A stretch of DNA of 64,000 bases from Agriotes lineatus (GCA_940337035.1 CALNHX010001049.1:186001-250000); one strand, 5' to 3'. Shown: positions 1 to 12,229, counted from the stretch's first letter. The notes: generated by a model not told the origin, from the letters alone. Numbers and translations: made by a program.

Positions 1-152
1 GTGGTAATGTCATATCCCAGTGCCTTCCTGCAGTTGGCATTTTTATCGATCATTTCCATGACTTCACTAGATGTTAAAGGTAAAGAGAGCTGGTAAGGGG
101 CCATTAAGACATTTTTAACTTCTTCTTGTAGTTCGTCTTCACCTAGTAGAGG
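1..152 (-). pseudogene. LINE reverse transcriptase fragment (window edge)
   Basis: Read on the minus strand this edge segment stays open and encodes a stretch containing PLTSSEVMEMIDKN followed by CRKALGYDITT. That resembles the start of the reverse transcriptase domain of jockey/CR1-type non-LTR retrotransposons, where an EV...I..L...KAPGYD motif precedes the catalytic core. The usual P of KAPGYD is L here. The upstream part of the element would lie at higher coordinates, where nothing similar is seen; the rest of the domain would lie beyond base 1. It is a truncated relic. The clade is inferred from a short motif only. Confidence 0.5.
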
Positions 153-224
153 ATGAAAAACAGACAGGCAACAAATAGTTCTGCTTTATTCTGGTCAGTA
201 CGCGTCCATGATCCATGTTCACTT

Positions 225-360
225 CACATGTGCTAAAAGTAAACAGGTGGTTTTGAATTTAGATTTTGAACTGGAAGTGAGGTTGTAAAGTTATTCTCGT
301 TACTTCCTTCGTTAGATGTAAAGTGTTTTTTAAATAATTAAAGCATTATGTAATGAATAA
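225..360 (-). repeat. Dispersed repeat, inverted relative to 4841-4976
   Basis: The reverse complement of this segment aligns by eye over about 135 bases with 4841-4976, sharing TTCATTACAT, GCTTTAATTATTTAAA, CACTTCCAGTTCAAA and the ACATGTG end. The partner lies inside the mariner-type element at 4563-7852, so this could be a scrap of that element or of a sequence it captured. No coding sense is visible. Confidence 0.6.
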
Positions 361-1960
361 AATCAAAAGTGTGTTATTATAATTCAATTACCTTTGATAA
401 CCAACTTTGATAGCTACCGGCTGCAGAAACGGCCACCTGCATCGTCATGGCTCTTTACTATGACATAAATTATAACTGCAATAAGTGAAAACCTTTGTTA
501 AATAGACATTTATGGATTAATAACAGTAAATTTCAGACCGTAGAAAAGTATTGTGTGCAAACTCGTACTAAAGGTGTGCTATGCTGCTTACGTTTACTTG
601 TCTCATATTCCAGTAGAGATATACGATTTGTTAAATGGTTCAAATGGTTATAACTCAAACCTGGCGCTCCCCCCCCCCCCAAATAATTTGAAATATAGAT
701 TAATTTATTAAATACAAGGCTTGTTCAATAGAAACCCATCTTTGTTTTTTTATGCTGTATTTAAAGAGAAAATGCTACCAAGTGATTGACTTCCTGCTAA
801 GAAACTGATTGTGGCTGCTGTTGGAACAACTTTTGCACAGCTATAGGTATGCACTTCTGCGTCTGACTGAAAGCAGAGACTCTGTAACTTCTGCGATAGT
901 CCAAAAATATAGAAACCTTAGACTAAAAAAACTTGTATTTACGCCAGCAATTTCTAAAATTTCTCTAATGGATATACGATGATTTTCAATAATCGGACCT
1001 TCCACACATGTCATTTTGTTCTCAGTGTACTCTGTCTGTTAGTTTTAAATATTTACACCATTTTTCCGGTTGAACCATTCGTTTCCGTGAACCGCTTACA
1101 TTCGCGTACCAATCTACAATAGCTGCTGATCTGCTTCAGCACAAAAAAGGGGTTTTCAACTAGAAACTACATTTTTATTCCAAAAATTTTAAAGACAAAA
1201 TGTCATTTAATCGTCTACAACTTATTGGTGTGTCGGTTACAAACATTACTAATAATTAAATAATCCAGAATGGTTATTGCATTTGTTTCCAGTGTTAATT
1301 TGATCAAGAATAGATTTTTGTTGAACGAGCGTCGTAGATAACCAATCCCCACTCCGCTTTTGGAAAAAATTTCATTTTGGACAAATTTTATAGTGACCAT
1401 TACTTGCTTTTGCTTCTTTATAAAAAAAACGATTACACAGCTTTGTCGTTAATGCGATGTGTTAGCCGTGTATAAGCGTTTTCGGCCTCTTTAGCACGGT
1501 TTGCTTTGTTACCGTATAGATAGTTAGAAGTTTACAGTTCTGTTCACATTCCGTAGGTATATCGCAGAACTTCAGAATTCTATTCATATTGGACATCACA
1601 AGCAAAGCACTGATTATTGCCGCTATTGGCTTTATCTCCAGTACATTCTTATGTCGGCGTCGTATTATAATCAATTGGCGCTAAATTTAAAATGTTCATT
1701 ACCCGCCGTTTGAACTGTAAAATTTAGCAAACCCGGGGGTGCCAAATATTTGTCCATCTCTAGTGGTTCAACTGCTGCTAACAAATTTCATCACGAATCA
1801 TCAATTTCTACTGCATTTAAAGCTGAGTGTACCTACGTGATTGTGTAATAATCTTATTGCATATATTGCTATGGTTTTAAGCCCTACCAATCAACTCTGT
1901 TAGCATTGCCAAATTGATGGACATTTCAAGAAAGCTCAGAGTGAGATATTTTATATAACT
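361..1960. other. AT-rich stretch, nothing recognised
   Basis: No protein homology, RNA gene or clear repeat was recognised. A run of twelve C lies at 669-680. Short open frames here are in AT-rich sequence and look like chance. Confidence 0.5.
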
Positions 1961-1964
1961 GCAA

Positions 1965-3830
1965 AACTAATAATTGAATTTGCCAGAATGAATACATTTG
2001 TAATGAGATGCCAGTAATTGCAGAATAATTAATTAATGAACGCAATAAGCAAAGCTCAATTTGAATAGGGATCTAAGTTGAATGTAAGTTCAGTTAATTG
2101 ATTAGGTTTGTGCTAAAGTAAATGCCAAGCCGAATGCAATTTAATAATTACAAGATAGATCGCAAACGCAAGGGAATGAAGCGTAGAATTCAGGTACAGT
2201 TTAATAGTGAAATCCAGTCAGGGTTTTATAAGAAAGGTAATTGACAGATAGATAAGCTTATGAACATGCAACGAGCAGATAAGAATGAAGGCATTAAAGC
2301 ATTTGAAGGAAACCGTAAGAATAAAAAGACAAGGATTATAGAAAGTGCAGAAAAGGAGACAGCATATGAACTTAAAAATGTGTGGAAAATAAAACAGTGA
2401 ATTCAAAAGAAACCAGTGCAGCAATTGCGCAAATTAAATACTCTAATCAGTGCAGTGGCATGTGAATATTTAAACGCAAATTAAAAAGACGTGCAGTGAC
2501 AAATAGACACGCAAAATTAGTATAAATGTAAACAATTATTTTAGATGTAATATTAGTATACAAAATCCTAGCTTTAAGTAGAATTTATTGTTAAAAGTCA
2601 GTATTTTGAACCATGTTAACATCCGTAATTAATTTGAAACTAACTAGCTTTTGTTTATAACAAAAGAGGAAGACAAATGAATAAATTAATGGCTTGAAGT
2701 GTGAAATTGTGCTCTGTATTAAGTATTAAAATTTTTGATATTAAAAATAAAAATACATGTCTGAAACTTTACCAGTGTGTTGAGAAAATTTTTGTGTCCA
2801 TGTGGTATTATTTTTATCAAAATCCACCAGCAAAAGTTATTAGGTCTCCGATGTTGTGTTGCATAACCTCGATCCGAAGCAGCCTTAGTTCCGACAGCTA
2901 CGAGGAGGTATACCAGTCCAGCCAGCACATTGGGGAAGACATCAGTGCCACTCAACAGCCCGTGGGGTACGTGCCTGTGCCCCAACAGCAGGATCCGACC
3001 CATAGCAGCCCCGCAACAAGGTCAGAGTAGCTATGAACCCTCCGATTTGAGAACGACTAGTGCAATTACTGATCATTCTAAAACTAATTAAGTGAGCGCC
3101 GGGAAATTCATGCATGCATAAGAAGAGCAATACTCAAGGCAATCCAGGCCAGTTCTATCGCCGTACGAGTGATTCCAGTATGCCAAAAAGCCCAAACTCC
3201 ATTATTTGAGGTTATGCGTTGGTGAGATTCAGACCGACGTCAAAATAAACAATTGAGAGGTAGAAGCGGGCCCCACAAACAAATGCTAGAAACCAATGAG
3301 GATTAATGCCGCGAAAACCAAATAATTTAAATAGTTACCAATAGAACTGTGATCGATTTCACTTGTTTTGTTTATTCAATTTGACGCAATCTTGCAAACG
3401 GCGTCCATCTTGGCTTATATTTGGCCCAATTTTAGTTTCGATTGTGCGCGTTTAAGCGTATGCGGAAACAGATCCGGATTTAACAATTTTAATAAATTAT
3501 GCATTCAGCTTGGACCCAACCGAGAAGAGTCTGTGCTTTATCGATTTGAGCTAGCGTATTATTGGATTAATTGCAGATAAATAAAATATTATGAAGGGCA
3601 TACAACTATTTATTTTTACCTATCAATTTACAAGTAACTTTTAATCAACCTAAGAATTGATAACACGAATACGAAAAATATTTGCGTGGTACCTTTTTAA
3701 AATTAAATTAATAACATATTACAACAGTAATTAGACATACCATTGCAATATATTACCACCCATTTTCGCCTATTATCTGTATATAATATTTAACCTACAT
3801 ATGTTTGAAATATGATGAGAGCCCGACCCA
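1965..3830 (+). repeat. Copy A of a diverged ~1.8-kb repeat (partners 62.1-63.8 kb and 63.8-64.0 kb)
   Basis: Collinear short matches link this segment to 62130-63805. GAGATGCCAGTA occurs in both, at about 2007 and 62168. AATGAAGCGTA lies at about 2175 and 62335. A TGAAATT.TG run is followed in both by AAAATT.AATATTTT-like and AGTGTGTTGAG/ACTGTGTTAAG segments. TGCATGC..AAGA/GAGACAATAC lies downstream of an exon-like core, and TTGCAGATAAATAAAATA near 3575 is repeated near 63626. The order is conserved, divergence is high and gaps are frequent. No protein of a known transposon class was found in it. Confidence 0.5.
2888..3030 (+). CDS. Candidate exon or ORF fragment, function unknown
   Basis: A GC-richer island inside AT-rich sequence stays open and encodes a hydrophilic, Gln/Pro/Ser-rich peptide including SYEEVYQSSQHIGED and QQPVGYVPVPQQQ, ending in SPATRSE and a stop. 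A possible splice acceptor (CCTTAG) lies just before it. The possible donor near 3020 (AAG followed by GTCAGA) is weak, so the island may instead be a terminal exon or part of a repeat. The open frame continues upstream to 2701, but that part is AT-rich and not convincing. I do not recognise the protein. It sits in the middle of the ~1.8-kb repeat; the partner copy at 62.1-63.8 kb has a different open island in the corresponding place. Confidence 0.3.
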
Positions 3831-4560
3831 AATTTTGAGCACATTCTCGTTTGGGTGTACTAGTAGCACACAGGAAGCGATGGTTGACTTGCTCTTGTGC
3901 CATCACCACCATTTTCCTTAATTTGTATTATGTGCGCTGACCTCAAGCGTTTTCATTTGATGTAAGTCAGCCAGCCCTTACCTTTCGTCTCGCCGAGAAA
4001 TCTATGTTTCTTTATGTAATTAATATGACCTATTTATTTCTTGTACAGCAAAATTCAGTAAACGTTTTTAGGAAAGTAAGGTAAGTTAGTTCACATAAAA
4101 TAAAAGCAAGGTAAATGTCACTCTATGCGTTTGACTATTCCCGAAGCCGTGAGTTCTATCAGTTTGAGACTACGCCCATCCCACAAGCTAGCCGCGTGCG
4201 GCCCTTCTGGTCTGCTGTAGGCAGCATAAACGAGTTTGAACTTTTATCTTCTCTATTTCTCTGCATTTTACTTGTTCTTTTAGTTTTCTGTCCACCATGC
4301 TGTTGGCTTTCTGTTATTTTTTCCGCTATATCTTTATTATTACTTTGTATAACGTCACGGATTGAAATATACGTTCTTTAAGATTCGTTTCCTTCGTTTT
4401 CAGATCAAAAATTTTGTTTTACTGATTGGTAGTGCTCACTATTTATTTCTGGCCGTATTACTATATGATCTAATATCATTCTTCTATTATACAGTTCTAT
4501 TAATATATAACAAATTATTTATGTTTCTCCTCTCCTTTTAGATTTGCTAGTATAGTTATG
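3831..4560. other. Unassigned sequence with one weak ORF
   Basis: An 88-codon frame at 4115-4381 (ATG start) has a hydrophilic N-terminal half (SLYAFDYSRSREFYQ) and a Leu/Cys-rich C-terminal half rich in T at the DNA level. It has no recognised homology and may be chance. Nothing else is seen. Confidence 0.3.
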
Positions 4561-5040
4561 TAACGGGTGTTAGAAAACTCGTCTTATTAGAGCCACCTAT
4601 GGAAAAAATAGTATTTTAGATTAATTCTTAAATATCCACTATTCATTAGAACTACTGACAGCTGCTGTCATTTAAACAGATTGTGATTGCCAGATGAATT
4701 TGAAATAAAATAACTATTTGTGCAACAAGTGCTAAAAGTGGATGTTTATGCACGAGACAGGAAAACTATGAAACGAAGCTGAAGGCTGAGTTTCATAACA
4801 TATCGAGTTCAATAACACTTTTAGCACGAGTTTGCATTTATTCATTACATGATGCTTTAATTATTTAAACAACACCTTACCCCATACGAAAAAAGCAACT
4901 AGAATAACTTTATAATTTCACTTCCAGTTCAAATTCTAAATGCAACACCAGCTGTTTATTTTATAACACATGTGCTAAAAGTAAACAGCTGATTTCACTT
5001 TTAACACGCTGATTTATAAATAGTATATTACTTTGCAAAG

Positions 5041-5160
5041 GATGTAGGTAAGATTTACACTACCGAGGACTGTTTGATGCCTGAGTGAGCCAAGCGAACG
5101 AGGGTAGCAAGGTTCGAGGTAGCCTACATCCCTCAAACTTGATAGTGTAAGGCCACTTAC
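5041..5160. repeat. Imperfect hairpin inside the mariner-type element
   Basis: GATGTAGG (from 5041) pairs with CCTACATC near 5125, and a TTACACTA-like arm pairs with TAGTGTAA downstream. The GC-richer centre contains CCAAGCGAACGAGG. A hairpin of similar style occurs near 12.14-12.21 kb. The function is unknown. Confidence 0.4.
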
Positions 5161-5399
5161 AAAGAAGGTAGTGAAAAAACGTCTTTTTTAGTGAAACAAG
5201 CTAGTGCTAAAAGGCCTACTTTTAGTAGTGTCGTAGAAAAACATCTTTACTACAAAAACAATTTATATTAGAAGCATATTTTCGAACTGGATAAAAAATT
5301 TATGGTAAGTGGTGTAGGCTGTTCATCCATGTTTTCTAGATTTCCGAGCTGAATTTCAGATGTGCTTGTGAATTACAACAATTTTCATTCTGTCGCGAC

Positions 5400-6181
5400 A
5401 CATTTAGTACCGCTTTTAGAGCAAGCGGAAGTATTCATCGGAAATGTGGTCGCTCTAAAAAACGTTCGCAAGAAGTTATTGAATAATGTAGGGAAATTAT
5501 TGAAAACGCACCAAAAACGTCAGTTCGTGAGCTTTCACGGCCAGTAGAGCTATCCGTACCCAGATGCCGGACGATCTATTGCTAGTGGTTCATGCAAAAC
5601 ATGCACGATTCCCAGCTGGAAAAATGTTTCTTTTCAGACGAAGCGTGGTTCCATTGTTCATCTTACATTAATTCATAGAACATACGAATATAAATCTCGG
5701 AAAATCCGAATTTTTATCAGGATACTTTATTATACCCTGACAAAATTGGAGTTTGGAGTCAGGGGAGGTTAGCAGGGTTAATCTTCTTCGACGGCACACT
5801 TACAGCTTAACGGTATCGAGAAAAAATCCTCACTCCGTTCATCGACCAGGTCCATGATGATGAACTGCAAACAGGTTTCTACCAACAAGATGAAACACCG
5901 GCTGTTCTTCGGCAATTTTTGAGGATAGATTAATCAGCAAAAATTGTGCTATTAATTATTCAGTAAGGTCGTGCAATTTGACACCGATGGAGTACTTTAT
6001 GTGGCCGTATCTGAAGAACTCAGTTTTTAAAACGCCCTTTGAAAATATTGCCGAGTTTCGACAGAGTATTTCGGCAAAATGCGAGGAATTAAACAATAAC
6101 TCTCAAACCCTGAGAAATATTATTAATAACCTAAAAAAAGGGGTTGCTTATGCTTACAAATGGAGAGTGAACATTTTATAA
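5400..6181 (+). pseudogene. ITm transposase pseudogene (DDE/D family)
   Basis: Pieced across frames, the order matches a mariner-like transposase. First comes a recognition-domain tail (KRSQEVIE, then RELSRPVELS). Next is FSDEAWFH near 5630, holding the first catalytic Asp. It is followed by a PDKIGVWS-like segment, IFFDGT near 5790, and YQQDETPA near 5880 for the second Asp (usually QQDGATAH). Finally TPMEYFMWPYLKN at 5978 covers the third acidic position, Glu here where many relatives have Asp. In-frame stops (for example after YINS and before NIRI) and at least two frameshifts break it. The family's enzyme cuts and pastes the element at TA sites. It lies inside the TIR-bounded element and is surely its own former transposase. 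Confidence 0.8.
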
Positions 6182-6339
6182 CCATTTTTTAATGTATTAA
6201 TTTGTGTAGCATTGAACTTGCCGTGTATCGAGTTGTTTTGAATAATAATTTTCTAATTTTCAATTAACCTTTGCACAAATGAAGTATTGCTAACAATATA
6301 ACCTGTCAAGTACTGATATAAAAGACATGGATAACAGTA

Positions 6340-7540
6340 ACTGGGAACTACCCATGCGACTTTGGTGTAACGTTTCGTTCTGCGCGAACGCGATTTTGGA
6401 ATTATAAATTAATTTGAGCGTTCTCCCTTGGCTTGGACCACGTTAAGAACCGGAGCGCCGCGCCGATAGCGGTAAGCGAGGAGACGTAGGGAATCTCCGC
6501 TCCAACGAACCGGCTTGAACCTCTGATTACGCCAGCCCAGGGAATAAAAAGATAAGTCAAATCTATGGACCGGAAGAATTTTCCTAGAATTTCCCTAACC
6601 CTATCTCCTAGCCTAGTCTCACTCAGGAGGGTCTCCGGACTTTTTGAGGGAACTGCTACTAGTTATTCCAGCACCTGGACGCCAGGAGGGTCAAGCAGAC
6701 TCTTTGATGTCGTTCCCCCAGCACCTAGGACGCCAGGAGGGTCAAGCAGACTTTTCGGTGCCGTTACCCAGCACCTAGACGCCAGGAGGGTCTAGCAGAC
6801 TCTTCGGTGTTGTTCCCCCAGCACCTAGTCGCCAGGAGGGTCCAGCAGACACTTCGGTGTCGTTCCCCCAACACCTAGAGGCCAGGAGGGTCCAGTAGAC
6901 TCTTCGGTGCCGTTTCCCAGCACCTAGTTACCTAGAAGGTCCTCATAATCCCGAAGACGACGGTGTCCAACACTTAGTTATTAGGAGAGCTTAGCCGAGC
7001 TCGCCGACAACGATTCCCAGCACCTGGTGACCCGGAGGATGAAACTGAGTTAAGTCCGTTAATTGCGTTCGGAGCGACTTGGCACCATCGAAGCCGAAAA
7101 CGTGCACTAGCAGGCCCAGCCTAGGAAGCCAGAGGCCGGCGTCCATAGGTACGCACGTTTGAATCGAGGGCAATCCTACGGGGATCATTCATTCGAAATT
7201 CGCTTACCTGGATTCGAAAAGCAGCTGTCACAGGTAAAACCAGATGAGCTCGCCGAACGCCCGTATTCCCGCCACATAATAACTGCACGCCACGTTAAAC
7301 AATAGATGCACCAGGTATGAATGTAATTTAGCTTGACATGACCCGCACTTTCGTACATTCGACAATTTAAAGATAGAATTCAATGTTTACGTGCCGCCAT
7401 TAAGCGACTTTCACTATCATCTTATCTGTGCAGGCCCGGCGAAACGCCTACAGGACATCGGAGCTACTCCGTGTATAGGCTGTTCCAAAAGAAACTGACA
7501 GGGCCCGATGCCCAGCGAGCGAAACGCCCCGTTAAAAGAG
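6340..7540. other. GC-rich insert within the mariner-type element
   Basis: Base composition changes sharply from AT-rich flanks to GC-rich, CpG-containing sequence between the transposase relic and the right TIR. It contains the 50-bp minisatellite and an AATAAAAAG motif at 6542. The left margin (TGTAACGTTTCG near 6369) and right margin (GAAACGCCCCGTTA near 7525) look LTR-like, which raises the possibility of a solo LTR or captured sequence, but no target duplication was found. No protein was recognised. Confidence 0.45.
6671..7069 (+). repeat. Minisatellite, ~50-bp unit, about 8 copies
   Basis: Units start at about 6671, 6721, 6771, 6821, 6871, 6920, 6970 and 7020. The core is GCACCTAGACGCCAGGAGGG, then an AGCAGACTCTTCGGTG-like segment and CGTTCCCCCA. 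The first five units are close to identical and the last three decay. A 50-bp period is not a multiple of three, so the open frame running through part of it (6565-6795) is not a protein repeat. Confidence 0.9.
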
Positions 7541-7852
7541 TTGTATTATTTTACAAACATCATTACATTTTATATTTATTTCCTGTATTGAATACAATTT
7601 AATTTGCGATGTATTTAGCTAAATTATTATACGATGATAAAGCTCATTCTGTGTTTCTTTCCTAAGTTACTGGCTGAGTTTATTACTATGACCTTGGCAT
7701 TCTGAGCTGCCTGGAAAGCCAGTTTCAGTCTGGTGATTATAGCAAACAGATTAAACAATTAAATAAAATTAAACTAGCCCGTCAAGCTACAATAGGACAT
7801 ACGTTTTAATAAGCGCAGATGGTTCTTATAAGACGGGTTTTCTAACATCCGT

Positions 7853-10130
7853 TATATCGTTACGATGGTATTTTTGTATATAGCATATTATGTTTCTTGT
7901 ATAACTTACTTCTTAGTTTTATAGAGGTACGATTTTTATACAATGTTTGTTGAACTACTTTGATGAATTGGAAACAAACATATTGTTTATTTGAGTTGTG
8001 TAATACAATATGGAAAGATGTAAAGATTTGTAGACACCTTTTATCAACTTTTTGTGACCCCAGCATGTCATAGCTCTTTATTTACAATAACTTTATATGA
8101 GCTTTTTCTCGTGACATTGATTAATATGATATATAACTTATTTCGTAAAAAGAACGTACCTAGCATCAACATCAACATCGACAACTCTAAGATAAGTTTT
8201 ACACTACAAATACCGCATTTAATATTCGCTATTTACTTCACCAATTTAGAAAAAATCAGAATTGTTTGGATTATCAGATGGTGATTCGCATTTCTTGTCA
8301 CAGGTTCTATCGCTCTATGAAATTCAGCAGAACAGTAGTGGCTACTAAAACGCAAGTAAATAAACTGTCAGGTATACGATTAATTAGTTGGATCTTAATT
8401 AATGGAGGGAATATTCAGGACATGAGTATTTGTAATAAAGTATACTGCGAGCCACCCTTTATGATTCCCGGCAATGTTAAAATGCCTACTAAAATTGCAA
8501 AATAGCGGCAATAAAACTGTTGAATCAATAACGGCCGCTAACAAATGCGAGTTTTGCAACAACAGTAAAATTTTACAGCTTAATTTATTAGCGTGGCCGC
8601 ATGCAGTTCGATAGAGTCGTGAAATCGTCTATAATTTATCCCCAAAATATTTTATAGTCAGCAAAAATCTGTACAAAGTGCATTTTCGTGTTCGGAATAA
8701 AATTTTAAGGCATCGATACCAAACCATGTGTGCGGGGTTACAGCTCGCCCAAGATCGAGCCGCGCGCCCCCGGAAGGGTTTTTCGCGATCTGTTCGCTAT
8801 CGAGCCGTTGTTTTACAAAATTAATTACGAATCCGCCCGCCTCAGACTGAGATGATTAGCGCTGCAATAAATCCCTAAGTTCATTTCTGGATTGTAAAAA
8901 TTAGAGCAGCCCGCGATTTTACCTATTTTCAACAGTGTAACAAACTACTTAATGGCAAAGGTGTTACATATGCAAGTTTGGATCAAGGTGTAATTAAAAA
9001 AAAATAATCACACGGTTCATATTTTATATACCTATTGGTCTGCAGAATTATTTTCGCAACGAGATACATTTGTTCATCCCCGCATTGCGTTGTGCTGTTT
9101 CCTGCATTTTACACTACAATATCATCTGATAAATATAACTTAGTCAAACTCACTCTTACATTTTTAAAGAGAACCACAAACAGAAAGTAACATAATGATG
9201 ATAAAATTATATAGTTGCTCTGCATATAGGACCAGCAAAAGCCTAAGAAGAACGTTTATATAAAATAATGCAATAAACGGCAAACTAAAATGGATTAGAA
9301 TAAAAAATTAACATAGCTACATAACACTAGTAAATACATACGCACATACTAACAATACCAACGTAATAGAAAAAACAGAATTCTATAAAAACTAAAAAAA
9401 AATCTGTGTAGAAGAATAATAAGGAATGACAGAGTACTGCTAACAGCAAACTTTAGCACAAAGTGTAGATAATAATAATATACTGAGAAGGTAGCAGGGA
9501 GAGAACCAAGCAATAATAAAACAAGGTTACATTATATGCCTACAGGAACAAACACATATCTTGTGAGTAGGAGGAATAAGCTCTAAAAGAACAAGCGGAA
9601 GTGACACTAGGTACAACTAGAGAATCATCGTATAGTAATAGCAAGAAAAGTAAAGAAAGCAATATATGATGTAAGATCGTATAATAGTGCCAATGCAGAA
9701 GTCGGTCACCACTTTGTAATAAAAAAAATTAAAATAAAAAGTATGAAACAGAAATACACGGACAAACGGAATAATATGAAACGCGGAAGGACTAATCATT
9801 AACCGAATTCATCCTTATACTAGAAGACAAATTATCTGAATACGGAAAATCAGTATCGAGGAGGAAGGTAAGACTTAAATTACAGAATTATTGTTCATAA
9901 GAAAAGTACCTACGTCCTAAGGAACAAGGAAAAAGTGGGAATGGTTCGATAAAGAAAAGAAGATTAAGATCAACAACCAAGTATGAAACAAGTGGACCGT
10001 ATCCGGAGAAGGACAAAGGATGAACCCGACAGGCACTGTAATAGTTATTTACGTATAGAGAGCCGGAAGAGTAAGATTACATGCGCAGCCAAAATTTGAC
10101 GCCCGACGGAGGAGAGCCTTTAGTTGGCTA
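7853..10130. other. AT-rich stretch, nothing recognised
   Basis: Apart from a short GC-rich patch at about 8730-8840, no feature is supported. The 9170-10090 part is purine-rich on the plus strand and resembles decayed retrotransposon sequence in composition only; no motif was found. Confidence 0.5.
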
Positions 10131-10353
10131 ATATTACAGTAAAACTGTCGGAAAAAACCCAGTCACCTTAAAAAAATTGGCCGCGGCTATTCTTCTTGCC
10201 CAGTGGTTTAGGGTCATTAGACAAGTGTAAAACCAAAAAGCCGTTACTTCGCCCCCTGCCAAACAGCCGCCATTTTAAAAACAATAAAAAAATCTCGCGA
10301 TCCATTGGTCACACAGAAAAAGTTATTGAACAAAAAATGTTGGAAATAAAATT

Positions 10354-11774
10354 CTACACGTTTATGATTATTACCGCGATACCGAGAAGTTGGTACAAAG
10401 TTACCAAAAATCGGTTTCCGCCATTCTAGCTCTATGGAGGTGGCTTTTTCTGAAAATTACGAATGTGAAAGTTGTAGTGCTTGAAAAAATATGCACGAAT
10501 CCCTTTTAATAATGTAATTGACTTAAATAGTCTCCGAGTGACAGCCCTTCAAAGTCCGCGCAGCTTGGAGAAATAGAGAGCAGTAAATTATTTATATCCC
10601 GCACTTATTATAACTAACGAGATGCCATGTCTGCCATTTAGTTAAAATGAAGAACACCATTATCCTTCGTACGATTATCCATTTTTAATCAGAATACAAT
10701 CACAAAACAGCACTCGCAATCGTATTCACGGATTTTTTCCAAGAATTCACATTGCGTTTATAACAAGCTGTGCGCTCTTTTTTCAATAAAAGTTCAAGCA
10801 ACACTTCTATCATGGTCGATAATGACTCGGTTCTGTCCGAGGCTCTGAACCAAGACGAAGCTCCAAAAAAAAAAAAGAAAACGTGTCTGAGTAAACTACA
10901 GTATATCTTAGGGTTTATGCAAAAAGAAATTACTTTCAATATACGAGCCCAGAATCACATCATTTGGCCTAGTTAAGATTTTTCAGGTATCTTTATTTTG
11001 TACCCACAAAAGACAATCTTTTTGGTCAATATTCTTACATCATAATTGTAGACGTTTTTAGCAATATTATAACAGCTTTAGCAATAACAAATTACAAAAA
11101 ATAGTCGAGAAACACTAACTTTAAAATAAATTACTGATTCATCTAATTTGGCCCAAACGATCAAAATATCATTTCGTTCACCGTAGCATGTTTTAGTTGA
11201 AGTGAAACTAGCTGTTTGTTGTTTAATAACATATACACAGTCGGGTGTCTGTATTATTTTTGCAAAAATGGCACGTGGTAAAGCTATTTTCAATTTGTTG
11301 AATTTTGGTCATTTCTCTGGCAAAATTTACAAACAATTGCAATTATCGTATTATATAATAAATATTATACCAGCAAATTTAAGAGCTTTACAGATCTGAG
11401 CCAAATGATATCATTCTGAGCTCGTATATTCCTTTCCCATAATTTTCATCGTTTTTACCTATATCAATTTCTCGGTATCGTGGCAATGACCAAAAATGTG
11501 TAGATTTCTGTAGTTTCTGAAAACCTATTCACATTGAAACTACTTGAGTGACGTTACGATTTTATCTCGCAAAAGAGAAATGGTTACTTCGCTGTGCCGG
11601 AATATATCGTACATTTCCCACGCTGCGCGGATTTTGAAGGGCTGTCACTCGGAGACTATTTAAATCAATCACATTATTTAAAGTGATTCGTGCAAATTTT
11701 TTCAAGCACTACAACTTTCACATTTGCGATTTTCGGAAAAAAAAAATTCCCACAGAGCTAGAATGGCGGAAACC
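10354..11774. repeat. Complex inverted repeat, ~150-bp arms plus rearranged modules
   Basis: The left arm at 10413-10563 is the reverse complement of the right arm at 11623-11774, sharing CCGCCATTCTAGCTCT, GTGAAAGTTGTAGTGCTTGA, GTCTCCGAGTGACAGCCC and CCGCGCAG. A second module (CTACAC...GATACCGAGAA) lies outside the left arm at 10354-10392 but inside the right arm at 11471-11503. A third pair (ATATACGAG...CATTTGG) lies at 10939-10970 and 11399-11429. The centre holds two short open frames with no recognised homology. Confidence 0.75.
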
Positions 11775-12144
11775 CATTTTTTACCCATTTTGGCGGGCAG
11801 CAAAGTTACTTTATCGCCCGCAATTTACTTTGTAAAGTTGTAATTGCGGTTATGGTAACTAAGATGTAAACTTTCATTTTCGGCCCGGTTGGTAAAAAGA
11901 CAAAAATTTAATGTGTAAGCAAGTTGTTCAAGAAAGAGAAGTAAACAGCAACAAATAATTAAAATTTTAACTAAATTTAAATAATTAAATAAAACAAACT
12001 AGCTAAGACGTATTTTAAAGAAGTATGCAGCCAAACGGGATTGCTCTGTGGCTCAGAAACCAGGGTATGATATTACCCGATTAATTAAACAGCAAATGGA
12101 AATAACTTGGTTGATTTATAAATATTACATGTTACTTTGCAGAT

Positions 12145-12207
12145 GAGGAGGCTTGCTGAAGAACACGAGGACGCGAAGCATCCGAGTACTTCTTCAAAGC
12201 CTCCGAG
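12145..12207. repeat. Short hairpin (GGAGGCTT...GAAGAA arms)
   Basis: GAGGAGGCTTGCTGAAGAA at 12145-12163 pairs with TTCTTCAAAGCCTCCGAG at 12190-12207. The GC-rich loop contains CACGAGGACGCGAAGC. Weaker pairing extends outward through GTTACTTTGCA and TGCTGTGTAAC. This suggests a small palindromic MITE end or foldback unit. Confidence 0.55.
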
Positions 12208-12229
12208 TCAAGCATAGACAACTTCATGC

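Larger units (their letters stand above)
4563..7852 (+). mobile_element. Mariner/Tc1-type (ITm) DNA transposon, TIR-bounded, inactive
   Basis: The left end begins ACGGGTGTTAGAAAAC at 4563 and the right end, read in reverse complement from 7852, begins ACGGATGTTAGAAAAC. The two termini match at about 31 of 37 positions. Each is flanked outside by TA (4561-4562 and 7853-7854), the target duplication of the IS630/Tc1/mariner superfamily. Inside lie a decayed transposase (about 5400-6181, plus strand) and a GC-rich insert with a minisatellite (about 6340-7540). At ~3.3 kb it is well over the usual 1.3-2 kb for this superfamily, which the insert explains. Inactivity is inferred from the many stops and frameshifts. 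Confidence 0.8.

Noticed and set aside
6565..6795. Protein with internal repeats
   Set aside because: The DNA repeat is 50 bp, not a multiple of three, so the frame changes each unit; it is a minisatellite.
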